This document shows, piece by piece, positions 47,717 through 56,165 of a stretch of DNA of 64,000 bases. Source of the DNA: CAZEQK01 sp964514395. GTDB taxonomy: Bacteria; Bacillota; Bacilli; Tepidibacillales; Tepidibacillaceae. The notes under the pieces are model-generated. The model saw nothing but the letters and a program-made list of their open reading frames with translations, searched no databases and was not told the origin of the DNA. How positions within the stretch are numbered: position 1 is the first letter of the stretch; the number at the start of each line of letters is the position of its first letter. The translations under genes were made by a program, and so were the position numbers. The stretch covers positions 19,500 to 83,499 of the forward strand of contig CAZEQK010000010.1 in assembly GCA_964514395.1 (NCBI GenBank). The letters are read 5' to 3'.

Positions 47717-47757
47717 TAAGCCTATTCATGATGTATATCATGAAATAAAAAGGCTTA
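47717..47757 (+). terminator. First hairpin after rpsO
   Basis: Outer stem TAAGCCT/AGGCTTA encloses a perfect inner stem TTCATGAT/ATCATGAA with loop GTAT; GGTTTTACTT follows. It can act as a terminator or as an mRNA 3'-end structure. Confidence 0.7.
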
Positions 47758-47797
47758 GGTTTTACTTGAATTGTTGTGACAACTGTAATTGTTAATA

Positions 47798-47824
47798 AAA
47801 AGCGGGATAAAACCCGCTTTTTTT
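47798..47824 (+). terminator. Strong Rho-independent terminator after rpsO
   Basis: AAAAGCGGG, loop ATAAAA, CCCGCTTT then four more T residues. Classic form. Confidence 0.9.
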
Positions 47825-47885
47825 AAATATCATCGTTTTGAACCAAAACATTCACATCATTTATTTTTTTCTTTTATTATTTTTT

Positions 47886-47915
47886 TTGCAGGAAATAATA
47901 ATCAATATGTAAAAT
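47886..47915 (+). promoter_or_regulatory. Possible promoter of pnp
   Basis: TTGCAG (47886-47891), 18-base spacer, TAAAAT (47910-47915), in a T-rich stretch after the rpsO terminator. The match is moderate; placement is sensible. Confidence 0.4.
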
Positions 47916-47946
47916 AAATTAGTTGGAAGGAGGCAAAAATTCAATA

Positions 47947-50046
47947 ATGAACAAAAAAATGTATGAGCAAGATTTAGGTGGTCGCAAATTACAAATTGAA
48001 ACAGGTGAATTAGCGAAACAAGCGAATGGGTCTGTTTTAGTACGCTATGGCGACACAGCTGTTTTAGTAGCAGTGACCGCATCAAAAGAGCCTAAGGATT
48101 TAGACTTTTTTCCTTTAACAGTAAATTACGAGGAAAAACTTTATGCAGTTGGAAAAATTCCTGGTGGATTTATTAAACGAGAAGGTAGACCAAGTGAAAA
48201 GGCTATTTTAGCAGCTCGTTTGATCGATAGACCAATCAGACCGTTGTTTCCAGATGGTTTTCGAAATGATGTTCAAATCTATGCGGTTGTTATGTCTGCT
48301 GACCCAAATTGTGCTTCAGAAATCGCAGCAATGATCGGAACATCTATGGCTTTATCAATTTCTGATATTCCATTTATGGGGCCAATAGCAGGCGTCATTG
48401 TTGGACGAGTTGACGGTAATTTTGTAGTAAATCCATCGGTAGAAGATATGGCTCAATCCGATATTCACTTAACCGTTGCAGGAACGAAAGAAGCCATTAA
48501 TATGGTTGAGGCGGGTGCAAATGAGGTCCCTGAAGAAGTCATGCTTGAAGCTATCATGTATGGACATGAAAGAATTAAAGAAATCATTGCTTTCCAAGAG
48601 AAAGTAATTGAAGAGATTGGTAAAGAAAAAGTGGAAGTTGCGCTTCATACCATCGATCAAGCGCTTGAACAGGTAGTTAGTGAGTTTGCAAAGGATCGTC
48701 TAGTAGAAGCGGTTCAAATCGAGGAAAAGCATGAAAGGCAAGACGCGATTGATAGCATTTCTGCTGAAACAGTTGAGCATTTTTCAAAAGAGTATCCTGA
48801 ACAGATAGCTATGATTAAAGAAATTTTGCATCATATAGTAAAGGAAGAGGTCAGACACTTAATCTTATTTGATGGCAAGAGGCCAGATGGAAGAGGTCTT
48901 GATGAAATAAGATCACTAAGTAGTGACATTGGTTTATTGCCACGCACACATGGTTCTGGCTTATTTACAAGGGGACAAACTCAAGCACTAACCATTTGTA
49001 CTTTAGGAGCTTTAGGTGATGTCCAAATTTTAGATGGTATTGGATTGGAAGAATCCAAACGTTTTATGCATCATTATAACTTTCCACCATATAGTGTAGG
49101 TGAAGCAAGACCTATGCGTGGACCAGGTAGAAGGGAAATTGGACATGGAGCACTTGGTGAAAGAGCATTAGAGCCAATCATTCCAGACGAAGATGTATTC
49201 CCGTATACAATCCGTCTAGTATCAGAGGTACTAGAATCAAATGGATCTAGCTCACAAGCAAGTATATGCGCCAGCACTTTGGCTTTGATGCATGCAGGAG
49301 TACCAATTAAGGCTCCAGTAGCAGGTATTGCGATGGGATTAGTTAAAGAAGGCGATAAAGTAGCCGTCTTGACTGATATTCAAGGGATGGAAGATCATTT
49401 AGGTGATATGGACTTTAAAGTAGCGGGTACAAGTAAAGGTGTCACTGCACTACAGATGGATATTAAGATAAGTGGGATTAATCGAGAAATTTTGGAAACA
49501 GCTTTAGAACAAGCAAAAGCTGGAAGAATGTTTATTCTAGACAGCATGCTTGCCACTATATCAGAGCCAAACAAAGAATTATCCCTACATGCACCAAAAA
49601 TAACAACTATGAAAATAAATCCTGAAAAAATAAGGGATGTTATTGGACCTAGTGGTCGTGTAATCAATAAAATTATTGAAGAAACAGGCGTAAAAATTGA
49701 CATCGAACAGGATGGTCGTATTTTTATTGCTTCTATTGATATCGAAAGTAATAGAAAAGCTAAGAAAATTATTGAAGATTTAGTGAAGGAAGTAGAGGTT
49801 GGCGAAACCTACCTTGGTACAGTGAAACGAATTGAAAAGTTTGGTGCATTCGTTGAAATTCTTCAAGGCAAAGAAGGATTAGTCCATATTTCTCAACTGG
49901 ATGTGAAGCGTGTAGAAAAAGTAGAAGATGTTTTATCCTTAGGAGATTCTATTATGGTTAAGGTTACAGAAATTGATAATCAAGGACGAATCAATCTTTC
50001 ACGAAAAGCAATATTAAAGGAACAGGAAAAGAAAAAAGAATCTTAA
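47947..50046 (+). CDS. pnp: Polyribonucleotide nucleotidyltransferase PNPase
   Basis: PNPase degrades RNA 3' to 5' with phosphate. The domains are RNase PH 1 ([20 protein letters not shown]), an alpha linker, RNase PH 2 ([40 protein letters not shown]), KH ([20 protein letters not shown]) and S1 ([20 protein letters not shown]). The 699-residue length is normal. ATG 47947 is 12 bases from the GGAGG; the in-frame ATG/GTG alternatives upstream lie before it. Confidence 0.97.
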   Translation: MNKKMYEQDLGGRKLQIETGELAKQANGSVLVRYGDTAVLVAVTASKEPKDLDFFPLTVNYEEKLYAVGKIPGGFIKREGRPSEKAILAARLIDRPIRPLFPDGFRNDVQIYAVVMSADPNCASEIAAMIGTSMALSISDIPFMGPIAGVIVGRVDGNFVVNPSVEDMAQSDIHLTVAGTKEAINMVEAGANEVPEEVMLEAIMYGHERIKEIIAFQEKVIEEIGKEKVEVALHTIDQALEQVVSEFAKDRLVEAVQIEEKHERQDAIDSISAETVEHFSKEYPEQIAMIKEILHHIVKEEVRHLILFDGKRPDGRGLDEIRSLSSDIGLLPRTHGSGLFTRGQTQALTICTLGALGDVQILDGIGLEESKRFMHHYNFPPYSVGEARPMRGPGRREIGHGALGERALEPIIPDEDVFPYTIRLVSEVLESNGSSSQASICASTLALMHAGVPIKAPVAGIAMGLVKEGDKVAVLTDIQGMEDHLGDMDFKVAGTSKGVTALQMDIKISGINREILETALEQAKAGRMFILDSMLATISEPNKELSLHAPKITTMKINPEKIRDVIGPSGRVINKIIEETGVKIDIEQDGRIFIASIDIESNRKAKKIIEDLVKEVEVGETYLGTVKRIEKFGAFVEILQGKEGLVHISQLDVKRVEKVEDVLSLGDSIMVKVTEIDNQGRINLSRKAILKEQEKKKES

Positions 50047-50047
50047 G

Positions 50048-50079
50048 AAAGAGTCAGATATATCTGCCTCTTTTTTTTT
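50048..50079 (+). terminator. Rho-independent terminator after pnp
   Basis: AAAGAG..CAGA, loop TATA, TCTG..CTCTTT and a T run. The inner CAGATATATCTG is a perfect palindrome. Confidence 0.85.
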
Positions 50080-50174
50080 ATCCCAAGTTTAGTTCATTGT
50101 TCTAAATTCGTACAAACTTAAGTAAATATATAGCAAAAGCTATTTTTAGAAAATAATTAAGTTTGGTGATAAAA

Positions 50175-51152
50175 ATGAAGTTTGTTAAATTTATAATTAT
50201 TATTTCTTTGATGTTTGTCACGGTATTCAGTATAGCAAATTCAAGATTGGTTTCTCAATACATATCAACTCTTAAAGATCAGCAGATGGTAATGTCTAAT
50301 TCGCAATGGTACACAACGATAAAGGAATATGCTAAAAAGCATAATGTTAGCCCAATAGAGCCTAAAATCGATCGGGTGTGGAAGCTAATTCCTGGTTACA
50401 ATGGTCTTTATGTGGATGAAGAAGCTACCTTAGATTTTATAAATAAACAAAAACCAAAATCAAAGGAAGAAATGATGTACATATGGAAAGAAATAGAACC
50501 GACGAAAAAATTAACTGATTTAGGGGCCTATCCAATCTATCGGGGGAATCCTAATAAACCGATGGTTGCCTTCATGATTAATGTTGCCTGGGGCACGGAG
50601 TATTTAGAATCTATCTTAGAAACGTTGAAAAAGGAAAATATTAAGGCAACTTTTTTTTTGGATGGGAGCTGGATTAACAAAAACAAGGATATGGTATATA
50701 GAATTGTCAATGAGGGTCATGAAATTGCAAACCATGCTTATTCCCACCCACAAATGAGCAAAATTTCTAATGATCGAATATTTGAAGAAATAAAGAAAAC
50801 AGAGGATATTATCTATGAAATTACTAAGAAAAGGTCTGCTTTTTTTACTCCTCCTTCAGGTGATTATGATCAAAGGGTCATCAATATAGCAAAAAAATTA
50901 AACTTAATCACAGTTCTATGGACATTAGATACAGTTGATTGGCAAAATCCAACTCCAGATACCATTGTTAGAAGAATTATACCAAATATCGATAATGGTA
51001 ATCTTATACTTATGCACCCCACTAATTCTACCGCTCAGGCTTTACCAAAATTAATAAAAGAAATAAAGAATAAGGGATTATTGATAAGTACGGTAAAAGA
51101 AACACTATCGACAAAGCGAATCCTTAAGGTTGAGACATTAACTAAATTTTGA
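50175..51152 (+). CDS. YlxY-type polysaccharide deacetylase-like protein
   Basis: The protein is 325 residues. A signal anchor lies at residues 5-22, a linker region at about 40-120, and a NodB-fold domain at about 130-310. Motif 1, normally TFDDG with the catalytic Asp, reads MINVAWG (residues 134-140), so the base and metal-binding Asp pair is lost. The metal histidines of motif 2 remain (H187, H191 in NHAYSHP), and a TPPSGDYD segment matches motif 3. In B. subtilis, ylxY is at the same place after pnp. Activity is doubtful; a binding or spore-wall role is possible. GGTGA precedes ATG 50175. Confidence 0.85.
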   Translation: MKFVKFIIIISLMFVTVFSIANSRLVSQYISTLKDQQMVMSNSQWYTTIKEYAKKHNVSPIEPKIDRVWKLIPGYNGLYVDEEATLDFINKQKPKSKEEMMYIWKEIEPTKKLTDLGAYPIYRGNPNKPMVAFMINVAWGTEYLESILETLKKENIKATFFLDGSWINKNKDMVYRIVNEGHEIANHAYSHPQMSKISNDRIFEEIKKTEDIIYEITKKRSAFFTPPSGDYDQRVINIAKKLNLITVLWTLDTVDWQNPTPDTIVRRIIPNIDNGNLILMHPTNSTAQALPKLIKEIKNKGLLISTVKETLSTKRILKVETLTKF

Positions 51153-51199
51153 TATATTTAAATAACGAGTTGGTACTTTATCCTATTAGGAGGATTCAT

Positions 51200-52459
51200 G
51201 TGATAAAAAGATTAAATTTAGACAATGGTTTAAGAGTAATTATTGAAGCAATACCTACAGTTAGATCTGTTGCAATGGGTATTTGGGTAAAAAATGGTTC
51301 TAGATATGAGGATCCAACAAATAATGGGATTTCACACTTCATCGAGCATATGCTATTTAAAGGAACTACATCAAGGACAGCTCAAGACATAGCAGAGGCA
51401 TTTGATTCGATTGGTGGAAATGTAAATGCCTTTACATCAAAAGAGTATACTTGTTATTATGCTAAGGTTTTGGATGAACATACTGAATATGGTCTAGAGG
51501 TACTATCCGATATGTTTTTTAATTCTACCTTTGATGAAGAAGAATTAAATCGAGAGAGAAATGTTGTGATTGAAGAGATAAAAATGTATGAGGATACGCC
51601 TGATGATCAAATTCATGACCTTATTGCCAAAACTTCATTTGATGAAAATCCTTTAGGGTATGCAATATTAGGTACAGAAGGAGTATTGAACGACATCACA
51701 AGGGATTCGATTAAAGATTACATGAAGAACATGTATACCATCGAAAATACTGTAATCACCATTGCAGGAAATATTAATGATAGTATTATTGAAATCGTGG
51801 AGAAGTATTTTGGAAAGTTTGATAATTATGGAAGTAATAAGCAGGTAGATGATGCCTTATTCATTCCAAAAGAATTTGTTAAAGCAAAGCAAACTGAACA
51901 AGCTCATTTAACCTTTGCATTGCCAGGTTTGTCCGTAGCAGATAAGGATATTTATTCTCTTATTCTATTAAACAATGTAATTGGTGGAAGCATGAGTTCA
52001 CGTCTTTTTCAAGAGGTAAGGGAAAAAAAAGGCTTAGCCTATTCTGTTTTTTCCTATCATCAAAGCTTTCAAGAAACTGGACTTTTTACTATTTATGCAG
52101 GTACAGGACCAAAACAGGTTGAAAAAGTAATAGAAATTATTCAGCAAATATTATATGACGTAAAGCAAAATAGTATATTAGAAAAGGAAATTAAAAAAGG
52201 GAAAGAGCAGTTAAAGGGAAGCTTAATGTTAAGTTTAGAAAGCACAAATAGTCGAATGAATCGGTTAGGGAAAAACGAACTGTTGCTTCAAAGGCATCTA
52301 ACATTAGATGAGATTTTAGAAAAAATAAACTTAGTAAATAAGCAATCGATACAAGGTGTCATCGACAGAATCTTTAATCATACTTTAGCATTTTCTATGA
52401 TAAGCCCACACGAGGTAGCACCAAAAAACCTAAGGAGGGATATACTTGTATCCAATTAA
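51200..52459 (+). CDS. mlpA: M16 family zinc peptidase (MlpA/YmxG)
   Basis: This is a mitochondrial-processing-peptidase-like zinc protease. The inverted zinc motif HFIEH (HxxEH) is at residues 46-50, with the downstream zinc-ligand Glu region ERNVVIEEIKMYEDTPDD. The C-terminal half carries SSRLFQEVREKKGLAYSVFS. GTG 51200 has AGGAGG 6 bases upstream; frame-open starts from 51149 precede that site. The product is 419 residues. It overlaps dut by 14 bases. The B. subtilis homologue sits just before ymxH and influences aprE expression. Confidence 0.93.
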   Translation: MIKRLNLDNGLRVIIEAIPTVRSVAMGIWVKNGSRYEDPTNNGISHFIEHMLFKGTTSRTAQDIAEAFDSIGGNVNAFTSKEYTCYYAKVLDEHTEYGLEVLSDMFFNSTFDEEELNRERNVVIEEIKMYEDTPDDQIHDLIAKTSFDENPLGYAILGTEGVLNDITRDSIKDYMKNMYTIENTVITIAGNINDSIIEIVEKYFGKFDNYGSNKQVDDALFIPKEFVKAKQTEQAHLTFALPGLSVADKDIYSLILLNNVIGGSMSSRLFQEVREKKGLAYSVFSYHQSFQETGLFTIYAGTGPKQVEKVIEIIQQILYDVKQNSILEKEIKKGKEQLKGSLMLSLESTNSRMNRLGKNELLLQRHLTLDEILEKINLVNKQSIQGVIDRIFNHTLAFSMISPHEVAPKNLRRDILVSN

Positions 52460-52889
52460 AATAAAGCGATTACCAGGATATGATGATATCACCTTTCCTC
52501 AAAGGATGTCTGACCTAGCAAGTGGCTATGATATTTGTGCAGGAGTAGATGAAGAATTTATATTAAAATCAGGAAAAAGGGCGTTAATCCCAACAGGCTT
52601 TGCCATAGAGATGCCACAGGGAATCGAAGCCCAAATAAGACCAAGAAGTGGACTAGCATTAAAGCATGGTGTTACGATTTTGAATACACCAGGAACGGTT
52701 GACGCAGATTATAGAGGGCATGTACAGGTTATAGTAGTAAATTTGGGGAATGAAGATTTTCTGATTAAACGTGGGGAACGAATCGCACAATTAGTTTTCA
52801 TGGAAATTCCCAAAACAAATTTAATTATAGTGGAAGAATTAGACGAGACAGAAAGAGGATCGGGCGGTTTTGGACATACAGGTAGGTAG
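52446..52889 (+). CDS. dut: dUTP diphosphatase (trimeric dUTPase)
   Basis: Dut hydrolyses dUTP to dUMP, keeping uracil out of DNA and supplying dTMP synthesis. Motifs: ASGYDICAG (1), IRPRSGLALKHGV (2), GTVDADYRGHVQV (3), RGERIAQLVF (4), RGSGGFGHTGR (5). The start is TTG 52446 inside the end of the peptidase gene, with AAGGAGGG about 7 bases before it. Length 147 is normal. Confidence 0.96.
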   Translation: MYPIKIKRLPGYDDITFPQRMSDLASGYDICAGVDEEFILKSGKRALIPTGFAIEMPQGIEAQIRPRSGLALKHGVTILNTPGTVDADYRGHVQVIVVNLGNEDFLIKRGERIAQLVFMEIPKTNLIIVEELDETERGSGGFGHTGR

Positions 52890-52922
52890 TTCTATTTTTG
52901 AGTAAAAGGAGATACAAGTGAG

Positions 52923-53096
52923 ATGGAAAAGCAAAATGCAGATGGATTAATAGAGCAAATTGAGAATTTGCGAAATGAATTACATTCAACGGTAAAAGAT
53001 CCAGATGAAATCGAATTTTATAGTAGTGAGCTTTTACAAATAAGCAAAAAATTAGATGATTTAATTTTGAAGTATATGCTAACAAAAAAAATATAA
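52923..53096 (+). CDS. Spo0E-like aspartyl-phosphate phosphatase
   Basis: A 57-codon gene. The two-helix Spo0E-family pattern is visible: IEQIENLRNELHSTV, then YSSELLQISKKLDDLILKY. The signature SxxLD (SKKLD, residues 41-45) carries the conserved Ser and Asp used to dephosphorylate Spo0A-P. AAAGGAGA lies about 10 bases upstream of ATG 52923, and a perfect terminator follows. It would brake entry into sporulation. It lies between dut and ymxH, an unusual place compared with B. subtilis. Confidence 0.82.
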   Translation: MEKQNADGLIEQIENLRNELHSTVKDPDEIEFYSSELLQISKKLDDLILKYMLTKKI

Positions 53097-53104
53097 ATGT
53101 TAAA

Positions 53105-53137
53105 AATAAAGACTAATCGTTAGTCTTTATTTTTTTG
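53105..53137 (+). terminator. Rho-independent terminator after the Spo0E-like gene
   Basis: AATAAAGACTAA and TTAGTCTTTATT are perfect 12-bp complements around TCG, followed by a T6 tract. Confidence 0.92.
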
Positions 53138-53188
53138 TACTTTTTTAAAAAATAGAAGCATAAAAAGAGAATAAAAGGAGGGTAACCT

Positions 53189-53440
53189 ATGAGATTTAGT
53201 GAGTTTAATGGAAAGGAAATCATTGATTTAGATAATGGTGAGCGCATTGGAATAATCGGTCATACTGACTTAGTCATCAATCCAGAAACAGGTGAAATAG
53301 ACTCGATCATACTTCCGAAAACCGCCTTATTTAGATTAGGGAAGAATAAAGAAGAAATCTACATATCCTGGAAAGCGATAAGAAAAATAGGGCCGGAAAT
53401 GATTATTGTTGAAAGAAGGGAACAAATGAGATCATATTAA
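53189..53440 (+). CDS. ymxH: YlmC/YmxH family PRC-barrel sporulation protein
   Basis: This is an 83-residue PRC-barrel-like protein: RFSEFNGKEIIDLDNGERIG, INPETGEIDSIILPKTA and a C-terminal ISWKAIRKIGPEMIIVERRE. It belongs to the YlmC/YmxH family, small proteins found next to spore genes. Position before dpaA is the same as ymxH in B. subtilis. AAGGAGGG precedes the ATG. Molecular function is unknown. Confidence 0.88.
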   Translation: MRFSEFNGKEIIDLDNGERIGIIGHTDLVINPETGEIDSIILPKTALFRLGKNKEEIYISWKAIRKIGPEMIIVERREQMRSY

Positions 53441-53460
53441 CGAATTAAGAATAGTGTGTC

Positions 53461-53488
53461 ACCACATTCTGGGCTCAAGAATATGATA
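53461..53488 (+). promoter_or_regulatory. Possible mother-cell (SigK-like) promoter for dpaAB
   Basis: ACC at 53461-53463, a 16-base spacer and AATATGATA (53480-53488) fit the SigK pattern (AC, then CATAnnnTA) at all but the first -10 base. The dpaAB operon is SigK-dependent in B. subtilis. The match is short, so confidence is low. Confidence 0.3.
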
Positions 53489-53585
53489 ATTTTAGTTAGG
53501 AAGCAATCAATGGAAATAGATGTGAAGCAGTATCTTTGCATTTTCACTGATTTAGAGTAAAATGTTTGGAAAGGGGAAACTCGAA

Positions 53586-54491
53586 TTGCTAACTGGAATT
53601 CATGTAGCATTTATAGGTGGTGACGCTCGCCAATTAGAGGTTATTAAAAAATGTGTGGAAATGGATGCTACAATCACTCTAATTGGTTTTGATAATTTAG
53701 ATAGTAAGTTTCCAGGTGTTCATGTAAAGGATTTTGAAAATGAGGTATTAAAGCATGTTGATGCATTAGTTTTACCTATAGTTGGAACGGATGAAGAAGG
53801 AAATGTTGAAAGTCTTTTTAGTCAAAAAAATATTAAACTTACTAAAGAAACTCTTAGAGATTTACCAAAATCGTGCATAGTATATACAGGTATGGCAAGA
53901 AAGTATTTAATGGATTTGACAAAGGAATTACAGCTGAAATTAGTAGAGCTTTTAGATCGGGATGATATCGCAATCTATAACTCGATTCCAACGGTTGAAG
54001 GTACTCTAATGATGGCTATTCAAAACACTGATTTCACGATTCATTCATCGAATGCTATGGTTTTAGGCTTTGGTAGAACAGGTATGTCTCTTGCTAGAGT
54101 ATTACATTTATTAGGTGCAAGAGTAAAGGTAGGTGCTAGAAGACCTGAGCATCTTGCAAGGATTTATGAAATGGGCTTTACACCATTTCATATCAATGAC
54201 TTGGATAAAAACGTAGAGGATGTTGATCTATTATTTAATACCATACCTAGAATGATTGTAACTGCTAAGGTTATTGCGAATATTCCCTATCATGCTTTGA
54301 TTATAGACTTAGCTTCAAAGCCAGGAGGGACAGATTTTCGCTATGCAGAAAAAAGAGGAATAAAAGCCCTTTTAGCCCCTGGTTTACCAGGAATTGTTGC
54401 TCCAAAGACAGCTGGTAATATCATAGCCAATGTACTTACTATGCTGATCATAGAGGAAAAGAACAATAACACCAGGGGGGGGACAAAATGA
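53586..54491 (+). CDS. dpaA: Dipicolinate synthase subunit A (SpoVFA)
   Basis: DpaA and DpaB convert the lysine-pathway intermediate hydroxy-tetrahydrodipicolinate to dipicolinic acid, the main small molecule of the spore core. The 301-residue protein begins MLTGIHVAFIGGDARQLEVI and has the Rossmann segment MVLGFGRTGMSLARVL and DDIAIYNSIPTVEGTLMMAI. I choose TTG 53586 (AAAGGGG about 8 bases upstream), because the B. subtilis protein also starts with MLTG; ATG 53562 precedes that site. A G8 tract (54475-54482) encodes its last residues. It overlaps dpaB by ATGA. Confidence 0.95.
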   Translation: MLTGIHVAFIGGDARQLEVIKKCVEMDATITLIGFDNLDSKFPGVHVKDFENEVLKHVDALVLPIVGTDEEGNVESLFSQKNIKLTKETLRDLPKSCIVYTGMARKYLMDLTKELQLKLVELLDRDDIAIYNSIPTVEGTLMMAIQNTDFTIHSSNAMVLGFGRTGMSLARVLHLLGARVKVGARRPEHLARIYEMGFTPFHINDLDKNVEDVDLLFNTIPRMIVTAKVIANIPYHALIIDLASKPGGTDFRYAEKRGIKALLAPGLPGIVAPKTAGNIIANVLTMLIIEEKNNNTRGGTK

Positions 54492-55084
54492 AATTGAAAG
54501 GGAAGACGATTGGTTATGGCTTAACAGGCTCACACTGTACTTTTTCTGAAGTTATGCCAGAAATCCAGCGTTTAGTAGATGATGGTGCTAATGTGGTACC
54601 GATTATTAGTAATAGTGTGAAGTTTACTGATACTCGCTTTGGAAAAACCGTTGATTGGCAAAAACAAATAAGAGAAATTACAGGAAATGAAATTATTTCG
54701 ACAATAGTTGATGCAGAACCTATTGGACCTAAGAATCTATTAGATCTTATGGTCATTGCACCTGCAACAGGAAATACTGTCAGCAAGCTGGCAAATGCGA
54801 TCACTGATTCACCAGTATTAATGGCTACAAAAGCACAATTACGTAATCTTAAACCAGTTGTCATTGCAATATCAACGAACGATGGTTTGGGGTTAAATGG
54901 TGTAAATATTGGTAAATTACTTGCCACAAAAAATATTTTTTTAGTCCCGTATGGGCAGGATTCGCCATTTAAGAAGCCGAATTCATTAGTAGCAAGAATG
55001 GAATTATTAAAAGAAACCTGTGAGCTAGCATTAGATTATAAACAAATTCAGCCTGTTATTATTGAAAAATTTAATTATAATTAA
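54488..55084 (+). CDS. dpaB: Dipicolinate synthase subunit B (SpoVFB)
   Basis: This is a flavoprotein-type subunit of 198 residues: KTIGYGLTGSHCTFSEVMPE, VVPIISNSVKFTDTRFGKT and LMVIAPATGNTVSKLANAIT. The G8 run inside dpaA serves as its ribosome site, 5 bases before ATG 54488. It is coupled to dpaA and followed by asd and aspartokinase, so precursor and product genes lie together. Confidence 0.96.
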   Translation: MKLKGKTIGYGLTGSHCTFSEVMPEIQRLVDDGANVVPIISNSVKFTDTRFGKTVDWQKQIREITGNEIISTIVDAEPIGPKNLLDLMVIAPATGNTVSKLANAITDSPVLMATKAQLRNLKPVVIAISTNDGLGLNGVNIGKLLATKNIFLVPYGQDSPFKKPNSLVARMELLKETCELALDYKQIQPVIIEKFNYN

Positions 55085-55126
55085 TAAAAAAGAATATAAC
55101 AAATATGCTTTTAGGAGGAAAAGGAT

Positions 55127-56164
55127 ATGAAAAAGAAATCGAAATATAATGTGGCTGTGGTAGGTGCAACTGGAGCAGTAGGAAAACAAATCATCAGACT
55201 ATTGGAGGAAAGAAATTTCCCAATTGACCAATTAAAATTACTAGCTTCTGCTAGATCTATCGGCGTTACTGTACCATTTAAAGGGGAAACTATCATGGTG
55301 GAAGAGGCTACTCCTGAAAGCTTTAAAGGTGTTGATTTTGCTTTATTTAGTGCTGGGGGTAAAATAAGTAAAAAATTTGCACCCGATGCAGTTGAACACG
55401 GTGCTATCGTTATTGATAATACAAATGCATATCGAATGGATCCAAAAATACCTTTGGTTGTACCTGAAATTAATATGGAAGCAGCGAAAGGGAAAAGGGG
55501 TATTATTGCGAATCCGAACTGTTCTACAATCCAAATGGTGACAGCACTAAAGCCATTATATGACCGTTTTGGTATAGATAGAATTATAGTATCTACATAT
55601 CAGGCGGTATCTGGAGCGGGGAATAAAGCAATCAATGAATTATATACTCAAACAGAGCAGGTGTTAAATGATAAGGAAGTGACCAAGGAAGTATTACCTG
55701 TAAGTTCTCAACCTATCAAAAAACAGATGGCCTTTAATGCTGTTCCTCAAATTGATGTTTTTGAAGAAAATGATTACACATTAGAGGAAATGAAAATGGT
55801 GAGAGAGACAAAGAAAATTTTTGCTGATGCCTCTATTCAAGTTACAGCTACATGTGTCAGAGTACCTGTTGTTTATGGACATTCTGAATCGGTATATGTG
55901 GAGCTAAAACAAGACTTTGATATGAATGAAGTGAAGGAATTATTAAGTAATGCAGAGGGTGTAGTAGTGATGGATAATCCAGCAAAACAAGAATATCCTT
56001 TAGCTACAGATGCTGCTGGTAAAATTGAGGTTTTTGTCGGTCGTATTCGTAAGGATCTAAATAATGATAGGGCTATTAATCTATGGATTGTATCAGATAA
56101 CCTATTAAAGGGTGCAGCATGGAACTCTGTTCAGATAGCTGAAGAATTAATTAGGAATGATTAA
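55127..56164 (+). CDS. asd: Aspartate-semialdehyde dehydrogenase
   Basis: Asd reduces aspartyl phosphate to aspartate semialdehyde with NADPH, feeding lysine, diaminopimelate, threonine, methionine and dipicolinate. The NADP-binding motif is VVGATGAVGKQ (residues 11-21), the catalytic Cys is C132 (ANPNCSTIQM), and a downstream GHSESVYVE segment matches the family. Length 345. TTAGGAGG precedes the ATG. The last 8 bases overlap the frame of the next gene upstream of its chosen start. Confidence 0.96.
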   Translation: MKKKSKYNVAVVGATGAVGKQIIRLLEERNFPIDQLKLLASARSIGVTVPFKGETIMVEEATPESFKGVDFALFSAGGKISKKFAPDAVEHGAIVIDNTNAYRMDPKIPLVVPEINMEAAKGKRGIIANPNCSTIQMVTALKPLYDRFGIDRIIVSTYQAVSGAGNKAINELYTQTEQVLNDKEVTKEVLPVSSQPIKKQMAFNAVPQIDVFEENDYTLEEMKMVRETKKIFADASIQVTATCVRVPVVYGHSESVYVELKQDFDMNEVKELLSNAEGVVVMDNPAKQEYPLATDAAGKIEVFVGRIRKDLNNDRAINLWIVSDNLLKGAAWNSVQIAEELIRND

Positions 56165-56165
56165 A

